Source: VAYN01 sp963702075
GTDB lineage: Bacteria; Actinomycetota; Thermoleophilia; Solirubrobacterales; 70-9
DNA length: 64,000 bases
Assembly (NCBI GenBank): GCA_963702075.1
Contig: OY969703.1
Coordinates: forward strand, 434,001-498,000
Direction: 5' to 3'
Part shown: one piece after another, positions 32,335 through 40,803 of the stretch
Layout of the letters: the number at the start of each line of letters is the position of its first letter
How positions within the stretch are numbered: position 1 is the first letter of the stretch
Made by a program: the position numbers and the translations under genes
The notes under the pieces: model-generated
Told to the model about the DNA's origin: nothing
Databases searched by the model: none
The model's input: only the letters and a program-made list of their open reading frames with translations

Positions 32335-34761
32335 GTGGCGCTGAAGAAGTCAGACCTATACCGCTCGCTATGGCAGAGCTGCGACGAGCTGCGGGGCGGG
32401 ATGGATGCCTCGCAGTACAAGGACTACATCCTCACGTTGCTGTTCGTGAAATACGTGACCGACAAGGCGCGGTTAGACCCCAGGAACCTCCTCACGGTCC
32501 CCGCGGGCGGCTCCTTCGAGGAGATGGAAAAGCTCCGGGGCAAGAAGGAGATCGGCGACGGGATCAACAAAATCGTCGCCAAGCTCGCGGCCGCCAACGA
32601 CCTGCATAACGTCATCGACCTCGCCGACTTCAGCGACGAGGAGAAGCTCGGCAAAGGCAAGGCGATGCAGGACCGCCTCAGCAAGCTGGTCGGGATCTTC
32701 GCCGACCTCGACTTCCGTCGCAGTCGTGCCGAGGGCGACGACCTGCTCGGGGACGCTTACGAGTACCTGATGCGCCACTTCGCGACCGAGTCCGGAAAAT
32801 CGAAGGGGCAGTTCTACACGCCGGCCGAGGTCTCTCGCGTGATCGCGAAGATCGTTGGCGTCGGTGCTGCCACCAAACAGGACCAGACGGTTTACGACCC
32901 GACCTGCGGGTCGGGGTCGCTGTTGATCAAGGTTGCCGACGAGACGCCGCGTGGCGTGTCGATCTACGGCCAGGAGAAGGACGTCTCGACCTACGCGCTG
33001 GCCTGGATGAACGTGATCCTCCACGGCATCCCCGACGCCGAGCTGTTCAAGGGCGACACGCTGACCGAACCGCAGCTGACCGAAGGCGACCGGCTGAGGA
33101 CGTTTGACTTCGCAGTCGCGAACCCACCCTTCTCCTACAAGTCCTGGAGCAATGGCCTGGAGAACGAGTACGGCCGCTTCGAGTACGGCCGCCCGCCGGA
33201 GAAGAACGGCGATTACGCCTTCCTCCTTCACATCCTCAAGTCCCTAAAGGGGAAGGGGAAGGCGGCGGTGATCCTCCCCCACGGCGTCCTCTTCCGCGGA
33301 GGGGCAGAGGGAAGGATCCGGCGGGAGCTGGTCCGGCGCGGGTTCGTCAAGGGCATCGTCGGCCTGCCGCCCAACCTCTTCTACGGGACCGGCATCCCCG
33401 CCTGCATAGTCGTGCTCGACAAGGAGAACGCCGCCGGCCGCGCCGGCGTCTTCATGGTCGACGCCTCCCGCGGGTTCGTCAAGGACGGTGCCAAGAACCG
33501 CCTGCGGAGCCAGGACATCCACAAGATCGTCGACGTCTTCAACCGCCAGCTCGACGTCGATCGCTACTCCCGGATGGTCCCGCTGGCGGAGATCCAGAGC
33601 GAGGCTAACGAATACAACCTCAACATCCCCCGTTACATCGACTCCTCCGAGCCGGAGGACATCCAGGACCTTCGCGCCCATCTGCACGGTGGCATCCCCG
33701 ATCGGGACATCGAGGCTCTGGGCCTCTACTGGGACGCTTTCCCGTCGCTTCGCGGGGCCCTTTTTAAGCAGCGCGGAGACGGTTACAGCGACCTTGCGGT
33801 CGACTCAGCCAAAATCCAAGAGACGATTCTTGGTTCACCCGAGTTCGAAGACTTCGCGGCTGGTGTCGAAGGGGAGGTTGGGAAGTGGTTCGAGGCACAC
33901 CGGAAGAATCTGCTCGCGATCGACGAGAACACCAAGCCCGCAGAGCTAATCGAAGCGCTTGGCGAGGATCTCCTTGTTCGCTTTGAAAAGAGGCCGCTGC
34001 TCGACAAGTACTCTCTCTACGAGCAGCTGCTCAGCTACTGGCACGAAACGATGCACGATGACGTTTACCTGATCATGCACTCTGGGTGGCTCGAGGCGTC
34101 GCGCCCGCGCAAGGCAATCAAGGACAAGGACCGTAAGCTCGATGAGGATCCCGACCTTGTCATTTCCGTTAAGAAGGCGAAAAACAAGTTCAAGATGGAC
34201 CTCATACCGCCCGAACTTGTCGTGGCGCGTTATCTAACCGCATGCAAAGAGGGCGTGGAGCGCCTCGAAGACGAAGTTGACAAGGCGGCCCGAACCATTG
34301 AGGACTTCATCGAGGGGCACAGTGGGGAAGATTCCCTGCTTGCAGGTGCCATGGAGGAGGGCAGAGTGACCAAGCCACTTGCCTCCTCGAGGCTAAAAGA
34401 AGCAAAGCATGAGGCTGCTCTCAAAGAAGTCGAGGTACTCGAGTACATGGTTAGCCTGTTTCGACTTGAGTCCCAAGCCAACAAGAACTTACGGGAAGCT
34501 CGATCCAACCTAGACATCTCTACGCTCGAAAAGTATGGAGAGCTGAGCAGCGACGAGATCAAGAACCTGGTACTCCAAGATAAGTGGGTCGCTGTCATCG
34601 AAAGGCGGATTAAAGAGGTACTCACCTCTCTGTTACTTCAGCTAGTAGACAGAATTATGCAACTAATCCAAAGGTACGGCCGAACTCTCGATGAAATGGA
34701 AGCTGAGTTCGCACAGTTGAATGACCAGGTTTCTGGTCAGCTAGAACGGTTTAATCTTTAA
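32335..34761 (+). CDS. hsdM: Type I restriction-modification methyltransferase subunit
   Basis: An 808-residue N6-adenine DNA methyltransferase. The N-terminal HsdM helical domain (ALKKSDLYRSLWQSCDELRGG) precedes SAM motif I DPTCGSGSLLIKV at about residue 188 and the catalytic NPPF (FAVANPPFSYKSW) at about 262. The protein is some 300 residues longer than usual; the C-terminal extension is helical and charged (LKEAKHEAALKEVEVLEYM, FAQLNDQVSGQLERF), suggesting a coiled coil that binds HsdS. GC content falls in the extension. The GTG is preceded by GAGGGGG. Its stop overlaps the hsdS ATG. Confidence 0.93.
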   Translation: MALKKSDLYRSLWQSCDELRGGMDASQYKDYILTLLFVKYVTDKARLDPRNLLTVPAGGSFEEMEKLRGKKEIGDGINKIVAKLAAANDLHNVIDLADFSDEEKLGKGKAMQDRLSKLVGIFADLDFRRSRAEGDDLLGDAYEYLMRHFATESGKSKGQFYTPAEVSRVIAKIVGVGAATKQDQTVYDPTCGSGSLLIKVADETPRGVSIYGQEKDVSTYALAWMNVILHGIPDAELFKGDTLTEPQLTEGDRLRTFDFAVANPPFSYKSWSNGLENEYGRFEYGRPPEKNGDYAFLLHILKSLKGKGKAAVILPHGVLFRGGAEGRIRRELVRRGFVKGIVGLPPNLFYGTGIPACIVVLDKENAAGRAGVFMVDASRGFVKDGAKNRLRSQDIHKIVDVFNRQLDVDRYSRMVPLAEIQSEANEYNLNIPRYIDSSEPEDIQDLRAHLHGGIPDRDIEALGLYWDAFPSLRGALFKQRGDGYSDLAVDSAKIQETILGSPEFEDFAAGVEGEVGKWFEAHRKNLLAIDENTKPAELIEALGEDLLVRFEKRPLLDKYSLYEQLLSYWHETMHDDVYLIMHSGWLEASRPRKAIKDKDRKLDEDPDLVISVKKAKNKFKMDLIPPELVVARYLTACKEGVERLEDEVDKAARTIEDFIEGHSGEDSLLAGAMEEGRVTKPLASSRLKEAKHEAALKEVEVLEYMVSLFRLESQANKNLREARSNLDISTLEKYGELSSDEIKNLVLQDKWVAVIERRIKEVLTSLLLQLVDRIMQLIQRYGRTLDEMEAEFAQLNDQVSGQLERFNL

Positions 34762-35369
34762 TGGGAGCAGAGGGAGAAATTGTCTCGCTAGGATCTGTTA
34801 CCAAGTGGCTATCAGGCGGCACGCCAAGCCGAGCTAACCTAAGTTACTGGAATGGGACGATTCCTTGGATAAGTGCAGCCACGCTTCAGAACTTTGTGGT
34901 TCGAACTTCTCCGCAGAAGGTAACGCCGGAGGCAGTTCGAGCGGGTAGCAGGATGGCTCCGCTTGGGTCTACCCTGTTATTGGTTCGAGGAAGTGCACTT
35001 CATAGTGAAATTAGAGCTTCCCTAGTCGATGCTCCCGTATGCTTTAACCAGGATGTCAAGGCCTTAGTGCCAGACCCTTCAATTTCTCCTCGCTTCCTCA
35101 CGTATTGCATTCATGCCAATGAGAATCGCTTGCTTCGGCTCGTAACCTCAGCCGGGAATACGGCTGGCGTATTGGACACCCAAGTCGTCAAACGGCTAGA
35201 GATCTGGGTTCCCCCATTCGATCACCAGATACAAGTGGTACGGGAGTTAGACGCTGTTTATGCAGAGCTTGATTCACTGGAGAGTTTAATCAAGAAGAAA
35301 AAGGCTTTACGCGAGGGAGTCGTACAGGAACTGATGCGCGGAAGCTCCAAGCTACCTGTTCGCTTGTGA
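34761..35369 (+). CDS. hsdS: Half-size type I specificity subunit, single TRD
   Basis: A 202-residue specificity protein with only one target recognition domain (GSVTKWLSGGTPSRANLSYW, IPWISAATLQ, SAGNTAGVLDTQVVKRLEIWVPP) and one conserved helical region (ELDAVYAELDSLESLIKKKKALREGVVQEL). Usual HsdS proteins carry two TRDs and are about 400 residues. A half subunit probably dimerises, giving a symmetrical recognition sequence. The coding sequence is clearly AT-richer than hsdR, common for exchanged specificity genes. Both ends overlap neighbours: ATG in the hsdM stop, and the hsdR GTG in its own stop. Confidence 0.9.
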   Translation: MGAEGEIVSLGSVTKWLSGGTPSRANLSYWNGTIPWISAATLQNFVVRTSPQKVTPEAVRAGSRMAPLGSTLLLVRGSALHSEIRASLVDAPVCFNQDVKALVPDPSISPRFLTYCIHANENRLLRLVTSAGNTAGVLDTQVVKRLEIWVPPFDHQIQVVRELDAVYAELDSLESLIKKKKALREGVVQELMRGSSKLPVRL

Positions 35370-38300
35370 GCATGAGCAACGTCGGGCAGCCCGAGCGCAA
35401 CACGCAGGAGCGGGTTATCGCCCTGTTTCGCAATCGGCTCGGCTATGAGTACCTCGGTAACTGGCAGCACCGTACGGGCAACGCGAACGTCGAGCCCCAG
35501 CTGCTGGGCTTGAGCCTCGAAGGGCGCGGATACGGAGCTGTTCAGATCGCTAAAGCGGTGGAACGCATGCAGCGGGACGCTTCGCTTGGAGGCGGCCGCA
35601 AGCTGTATGAGGCCAATCGCGATGTCTACGGTCTGCTCCGCTACGGGATCCCGGTGAAGACGGACGTGGACGAGAAGGCGGAGACGGTCTGGCCGATCGC
35701 CTGGGAGAACCCGGAGGCGAACAGGTTCGCGATCGCCGAGGAGGTGACGGTCGAGGGGGCGAACGACAAGCGTCCCGACCTCGTTCTCTACGTGAACGGG
35801 ATCGCGGTGGCGACGATCGAGCTGAAGCAATCGAAGGTCGCCGTCTCGGAGGGAATCCGCCAGTCGTACGGCAACCAGAAGCACGAGTTCATCCAGAAGT
35901 TCTTCACGACCGTCCAGCTAGTGATGGCCGGCAACGACGTGGAGGGGTTGCGCTACTCGCCGATAGACACCGAAGAGAAGTACTGGCTGGCCTGGCGCGA
36001 GCGGAGGGAGATCGAGGAGCGACTGGACCGCGAACTCGCCCAGCTCTGCTCGAAGGAGCGGCTGCTCGAGTTGATCCACGACTTCATGGCCTTCGACGCA
36101 GGGGTCAAGAAGACGTGCCGGCACAACCAGTACTTCGCCGTCAAAGCGGCCCAGGAGCGGGTGGAGAGGCGCGAGGGCGGGATCGTCTGGCACACTCAGG
36201 GCTCCGGGAAGTCGCTGATCATGGTCTGGCTGGCGAAATGGATCCGCGAACACCAGGACCAGGCCCGCGTCCTGATCGTCACCGACCGGACCGAGCTGGA
36301 CGAACAGATCGAAAAAGTCTTCTCGGCAGTTGGGGAGGACATCCACCGCACCCGCAGCGCCGCCGACATGCTTGATGTCCTCAACCGCTCGGCCGAGTGG
36401 CTGATCTGCTCGCTGATCCACAAATTCCGCGACTCCGAGGACGAGGAGGGGCGTGACGCGAGCGAGCGCGAGTTCATCGAGGAACTGCGCCGCGCCGTCC
36501 CCGAGGATTTCTCCCCCAAGGGGAACCTGTTCGTCTTCGTCGACGAGGCCCACCGCACCCAGTCGGGTCGCATGCACGACGCGATGAAGGAGCTGCTGCC
36601 CGGCGCGATGTTCATCGGCTTCACCGGCACGCCATTGCTCAAGGCCGACAAGGAGACGACCGTGGAGAAGTTCGGCAGCTTCATCCACACCTACAAGTTC
36701 GACGAAGCGGTGGCCGACGGGGTCGTGGTCGACCTGCGCTACGAGGCGCGGAACATCGAACAGCGCCTCTCCTCACCCGAGAAGGTCGACCAGTGGTTCG
36801 AGGCTAGGACGCAGGGGATGACCGATCTCTCCCGCGCCAGGTTGAAGCGGCGCTGGGGGACGATGCAGAAAATCGTCAGCGCCGAGCCGCGGGCCAAGCA
36901 GATCGCCCAGGACATCCTGCTCGACATGGAGACGCGCCCCCGCCTCATGGATCGGCGGGGGAACGCGATGCTCGTCGGGGAAAGCATCTACCAGGCCTGC
37001 AAGTTCTACAACCTGCTGTGCGAAGGCGGGCTGAAGGGGAAGTGCGCGATTGTCACCAGCTACGAGCCGCGCGCCACGGACGTCTCCAAGGAGGACTCCG
37101 GCCACGGGGCGACGGAGAAGCTGCGCCAGTTCGAGACCTACCGCCAGATGCTGGCCTACCACTTCCAGGAGCCGCCCGAGACCGCGATCCACAAGGTGGA
37201 GGAGTTCGAGCGCGAGGTGAAGAGGCTGTTCGTCCACGAGCCCGGGCAGATGCGGCTGCTGGTCGTGGTGGACAAGCTGCTGACCGGTTTCGACGCCCCC
37301 TCGGCGACCTACCTCTATATCGACAAGAACATGCACGACCACGGCCTCTTCCAGGCCATCTGCCGCGTCAACCGGCTCGACGGCGACGACAAGGAGTACG
37401 GCTACGTCGTCGACTACCGCGACCTCTTCAACTCGCTCGAGAGCGCGATCGTCGATTACACCTCGGGGGCGCTCGACGGATACGACCGTGACGACGTCGA
37501 GGGGCTGCTCAAGAACCGCGTGACGAGCGCCCGCGCCGATCTCGACGAGGCGCTCGAGCGAGCCCGCGCCATCTGCGAGCCGGTGGCGCCGCCGCGCGAC
37601 ACGCTCCAGTACCAGCAGTACTTCTCCGCCGCAGAGGCCGGCGACCCCGAGCAGCTGAAGCGGAACGAGCCGAAGCGGGCGGAGCTGTACAAGGCCGTCG
37701 CGGCCCTGACCCGGGCCTATGCCAACCTCGCGAACGAGATGGACGAGGCCGGGTACGAAGAGGCCGAGGCCGCGGCGATCAAAGAGGAGGTCTCCCACTA
37801 CGCGGCCGTGCGCGACGAGGTCGAGCTCGGCGCGGGGGAGAACGTCGACCTCAAGCAGTACGAGGCGGGGATGCGGTTCCTGCTCGACACCTACATCCAG
37901 GCGGACCCCTCGGAGACCGTCGCGGAGTTCCCCGACAAGGGCCTCGTCCAGCTGATCGTCGAGATGGGGGAGGCGGCGATCGACGAGCTGCCGGAGGGGG
38001 TCAAGAGCGACCCCGAGGCGGTCGCGGAGACGATCGCGAACAACATCCGCAAGGTGATCATCGACGAGCGGCCGAACAACCCCGGCTACTACGACAAGAT
38101 GTCCCGCCTGCTCGACGCGCTGATCGAGGAGAGGCGCAGGGAGGCGATCGACTACAAGGCTTACCTCGAGGGCTTGATCGAGCAGGCGGAAAAGGTCGGG
38201 CGGAAGGAAGCGGACCACCGCTATCCGGAGTGGGCCGACAACGGCGCGAAACGGGCCCTCCACGACTTCGGGCTGCCGGAGGGGCTAGCGCAGGCGGTGG

Positions 38301-38455
38301 ACAGGGCAGTGATGGAGACCAAGCCCGACAGCTGGGTCGGGAACGCGATCAAGGAAAGAAAGGTCAGGCTCGCGGTGGCTGACGCGCTGCCGCCGGGCTT
38401 CGACCGGATCGACGAGCTGATGGCGTTGGTGAAGGCCCGCGATGAGTACCGCTAG
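35366..38455 (+). CDS. hsdR: Type I restriction endonuclease subunit R
   Basis: A 1,029-residue motor and nuclease subunit. The N-terminal PD-(D/E)xK nuclease shows RPDLVLYVNGIAVATIELKQ. The helicase core follows with Walker A HTQGSGKSLIMVWLA (about 280), VFVDEAHRTQSG (about 390), FIGFTGTPLL, and helicase domain 2 with LLVVVDKLLTGFDAPS and RVNRL. The C-terminus is helical and would bind the methylase. GTG 35366 overlaps the hsdS stop; ATG 35372 is the alternative start. Length and motif order indicate an intact subunit. Confidence 0.94.
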   Translation: MSMSNVGQPERNTQERVIALFRNRLGYEYLGNWQHRTGNANVEPQLLGLSLEGRGYGAVQIAKAVERMQRDASLGGGRKLYEANRDVYGLLRYGIPVKTDVDEKAETVWPIAWENPEANRFAIAEEVTVEGANDKRPDLVLYVNGIAVATIELKQSKVAVSEGIRQSYGNQKHEFIQKFFTTVQLVMAGNDVEGLRYSPIDTEEKYWLAWRERREIEERLDRELAQLCSKERLLELIHDFMAFDAGVKKTCRHNQYFAVKAAQERVERREGGIVWHTQGSGKSLIMVWLAKWIREHQDQARVLIVTDRTELDEQIEKVFSAVGEDIHRTRSAADMLDVLNRSAEWLICSLIHKFRDSEDEEGRDASEREFIEELRRAVPEDFSPKGNLFVFVDEAHRTQSGRMHDAMKELLPGAMFIGFTGTPLLKADKETTVEKFGSFIHTYKFDEAVADGVVVDLRYEARNIEQRLSSPEKVDQWFEARTQGMTDLSRARLKRRWGTMQKIVSAEPRAKQIAQDILLDMETRPRLMDRRGNAMLVGESIYQACKFYNLLCEGGLKGKCAIVTSYEPRATDVSKEDSGHGATEKLRQFETYRQMLAYHFQEPPETAIHKVEEFEREVKRLFVHEPGQMRLLVVVDKLLTGFDAPSATYLYIDKNMHDHGLFQAICRVNRLDGDDKEYGYVVDYRDLFNSLESAIVDYTSGALDGYDRDDVEGLLKNRVTSARADLDEALERARAICEPVAPPRDTLQYQQYFSAAEAGDPEQLKRNEPKRAELYKAVAALTRAYANLANEMDEAGYEEAEAAAIKEEVSHYAAVRDEVELGAGENVDLKQYEAGMRFLLDTYIQADPSETVAEFPDKGLVQLIVEMGEAAIDELPEGVKSDPEAVAETIANNIRKVIIDERPNNPGYYDKMSRLLDALIEERRREAIDYKAYLEGLIEQAEKVGRKEADHRYPEWADNGAKRALHDFGLPEGLAQAVDRAVMETKPDSWVGNAIKERKVRLAVADALPPGFDRIDELMALVKARDEYR

Positions 38456-39164
38456 CGCATACCTGACGGTGCGGGGCATCGAGGTCGACGTCGTTTACAA
38501 GGACATCAAGAACCTCCACGTCGGCGTCTACCCGCCCCTGGGGCGGGTCCGGGTGGCGGCGCCGAAGCGGCTCGACGACGAGCAGGTGAGGCTGGCTGTG
38601 ATCAGGCGCCTGGCCTGGATCAAGGAGCAGCGGCGCCAGCTGCGCGACGCGCCCCGCCAGTCCGAGCGGGAGATGGTGACCGGGGAGTCGCACTACGTAT
38701 GGGGCCTGCGGCGCCGGCTGAGGGTGGTGGAGCGAGCCGGGCGGGGGCACTGCGAGCTCGACGGTGACCGCCTGGTCCTCTACGTGCCGGAGGGAACCGA
38801 CGCCGCCGCGCGCCTGAACCTGCTGCGCCGCTGGCAGCGAGCGCAGCTGCGGCTGGCGATCCCTCCACTGATCGAGCGGTGGGAGCCGCGGGTGGGGTGC
38901 TCGGTGCCGGCCTGGGGCATCCGCCGCATGAAGACCAAGTGGGGTTCCTGCAACCGCGACACCGGCCACCTCAGCTTCAACCTCGAGCTGGCCAAGAAGG
39001 CGCCGCGCTGCCTCGAGTACATCGTGGTCCACGAGATGGCCCACCTCCGCGAGCCAGACCACAGCCGCCGCTTCACCACCCTGATGGACACCCTGATGTC
39101 CGACTGGCGGTATCGCCGCGACGAGTTGAACGGGGCGCCGCTCGACCACGAGGAGTGGGCTTGA
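38442..39164 (+). CDS. DUF45 / YgjP-like M48 metallopeptidase
   Basis: A 240-residue zinc metallopeptidase-like protein of the DUF45 family. The zinc motif is YIVVHEMAHLREPDHSRRF near residue 196, with the HExxH residues and the distal His, preceded by MKTKWGSCNRDTGHLSFN. Its ATG lies inside the last codons of hsdR (14-base overlap), so it is part of the operon. DUF45 proteins often accompany type I systems, but their role there is not established. Its substrate is unknown. Confidence 0.88.
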   Translation: MSTASAYLTVRGIEVDVVYKDIKNLHVGVYPPLGRVRVAAPKRLDDEQVRLAVIRRLAWIKEQRRQLRDAPRQSEREMVTGESHYVWGLRRRLRVVERAGRGHCELDGDRLVLYVPEGTDAAARLNLLRRWQRAQLRLAIPPLIERWEPRVGCSVPAWGIRRMKTKWGSCNRDTGHLSFNLELAKKAPRCLEYIVVHEMAHLREPDHSRRFTTLMDTLMSDWRYRRDELNGAPLDHEEWA

Positions 39165-39273
39165 GCCCACGCGGAACCGCTACGGACTCCGCGTCCCGAC
39201 TTCAGGGTTAAGCAGTGCCTGCCAACCATGCGAAGCAGCGGGATGATCGATGCAGAGGCCGTAAAACAGACGC

Positions 39274-40428
39274 CTAGAACTCAGGCCAATCCAGGGTCGC
39301 GAGCTGCGCTGGCTGCAGTCGGCCATGCTTCTGAAAAGCGAGCTCCAGTCGCTCGCTCAGCCACTCAAGTCCGGCTGGGGCCAGCCGAGCCGCAGGGTGC
39401 TGCCGGATCGCCTTCCGCGGATCCGTGTTACCCGTGCCGGACTCGAGGTTTTCGGCCGTGGACCCAAATGCAAGAGGACCGAGTTCGTCCATCAGCTCGG
39501 CTAGGGAGACGCCGTTCTCCATCGTGCCGGCGAGGAATTCCCCGTCATGCACCCTGATGTAGTGGGGCCAGTCTTTCTTCCAGGGGCGCTTGGCGAGATC
39601 TGAAGCGGAAGCGTCGTCCCGGCCTTCCTCGTAACGCCGCCCAATGGCACGGCCGAAGATCATCGTGTCGTTCGGGCTGTGTACCAGGCGAGACATGAAC
39701 ATCACGGCGCCATCCTGAACCGAGAGCGGCCGCTTGTTCCTCGGATAGGTGCAAGCCCAATGGCATCCCCCGCTTTTCAGTTCCTCCAGCACCGGATAGT
39801 TCCGGGGTGCGCGGTTGTCGCTCTTGCCGAAGAACTTCACGAAGCCCTGGCGAGGCTCGTCGAAGAGGGGAGGTAGCTGCGGCTCAGGATCTGGGCCCAC
39901 ATCGGCACCCTCGTCGCCCAAGCCCGAGCCAACGGAAGAAGCGCCGGGAATCAACTGGGCCTCGATCCGCTCCTCCCACTCGTCTAACCTCGAGACCGAG
40001 AGGTCAGGAGCGGCCTTCTCCCATAGCCCATCGAAGTAGGCAACACAGCGCCGTGGCAGCGCTCCCCCCTCCGCGACCACCCCGAGCTCGTGGTTTTTGC
40101 ACAGCCCACCTACGGTCATGTTCGCCGAGGTGATGACGGCGTGATCCGCATCGAACAGATAGAGCTTTGCGTGTAGGCGCTGGACACCCCGTACTTGCGC
40201 TCCAAACTCAATCAAGCGACGCAAGGCAGAGATGTCGGAGACCCCCTCGCGAAAGTGGTCGAGGTTGAACCGCGTGAGGATCCGAAGAGAAGGGCTCGCC
40301 TCGGAAAGGAGCCCCTCGACGGCTCCATGCTTGATGAAGGGGCTGGCCATCCTCACAGTGGAAGCGTCGTCAGCAAGCGCCGCCTCCAACTCTTCCCACC
40401 ATCCCCCATCCACTAGCCGCACTGCCAT
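39274..40428 (-). CDS. PLD-fold nuclease-like protein
   Basis: About 384 residues. One HKD-type motif is visible: LHAKLYLFDADHAVITSANMT, giving H-x-K and a downstream S-x-N, at about residues 85-105. Phospholipase D-fold enzymes with a single motif act as homodimers and include several DNA nucleases. The C-terminal half (GFVKFFGKSDNRAPRN, VMFMSRLVHSPNDTMIFGRAIG) is not recognised and may sense the target. ATG 40428 is preferred over a longer ATG at 40473. It is convergent with the restriction operon inside the same island. A defence role is inferred from place and fold. Confidence 0.72.
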   Translation of the reverse strand: MAVRLVDGGWWEELEAALADDASTVRMASPFIKHGAVEGLLSEASPSLRILTRFNLDHFREGVSDISALRRLIEFGAQVRGVQRLHAKLYLFDADHAVITSANMTVGGLCKNHELGVVAEGGALPRRCVAYFDGLWEKAAPDLSVSRLDEWEERIEAQLIPGASSVGSGLGDEGADVGPDPEPQLPPLFDEPRQGFVKFFGKSDNRAPRNYPVLEELKSGGCHWACTYPRNKRPLSVQDGAVMFMSRLVHSPNDTMIFGRAIGRRYEEGRDDASASDLAKRPWKKDWPHYIRVHDGEFLAGTMENGVSLAELMDELGPLAFGSTAENLESGTGNTDPRKAIRQHPAARLAPAGLEWLSERLELAFQKHGRLQPAQLATLDWPEF

Positions 40429-40542
40429 TGCTCGAAGATACCGGCACCAGGTTGACCGAGATGCGCGTGCCATAGCTCAATCGCCGCTGGAATGCGAGGC
40501 GGAATACCCCGGAATCGCCGCCAATCCCTTCGCATCCTCGCG

Positions 40543-40566
40543 ATTTCAGGCACTAGTGCCTGAAAT
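40543..40566. promoter_or_regulatory. Perfect 24-bp palindrome
   Basis: ATTTCAGGCACT and its exact complement AGTGCCTGAAAT abut without a spacer, centred on CTAG. It lies about 115-140 bases upstream of the PLD-fold gene and about 70 bases from the tRNA-Ala gene, near the right end of the island. It could be the operator for that gene or an excision or recombination site. The region 40474-40636 otherwise holds no gene. Confidence 0.75.
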
Positions 40567-40636
40567 AGGAGCGGATTTCAGCGGCGGTTGGAAACGGCTT
40601 CAGAAAGCGAAGTTTGCGACGTGCAGGGACTTCTGC

Positions 40637-40681
40637 CGATGGAGCTAGGCGGATTCGAACCGCCGACCTCCTGGGTGCGAT
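40637..40681 (-). repeat. attR: 3' end of tRNA-Ala(CGC), right boundary of island
   Basis: Identical to 32004-32048. Here it is part of an intact tRNA gene, so the element restored the tRNA 3' end on integration. The two copies are 8,633 bp apart. Confidence 0.9.
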
Positions 40682-40712
40682 CCAGGCGCTCTGCCAGCTG
40701 AGCTATAGCCCC
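40640..40712 (-). tRNA. tRNA-Ala, anticodon CGC
   Basis: Read on the minus strand: acceptor stem GGGGCTA / TAGCTCC, D-arm AGCTCAGCTGGCAGAGC, anticodon stem CCTGG / CCAGG with loop ATCGCAC (anticodon CGC, reading GCG), T-arm with GGTTCGAATCC and discriminator A. CCA is not encoded. It is intact and serves as the integration site of the restriction island. Confidence 0.95.
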
Positions 40713-40803
40713 GGGCTCTGCGGGATGGGAAGTTGCTCCCATTGCCTCGCAAGCGACAGGATAACCCCATAGTCTTTGAGAGCCTCCTGCGGGAGTGCCG
40801 AGC

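Noticed and set aside
36773..38263. A 496-codon frame antisense to hsdR
   Set aside because: Opposite the helicase part of an intact hsdR; translation is Val/Leu/Arg/Asp rich with no domain.
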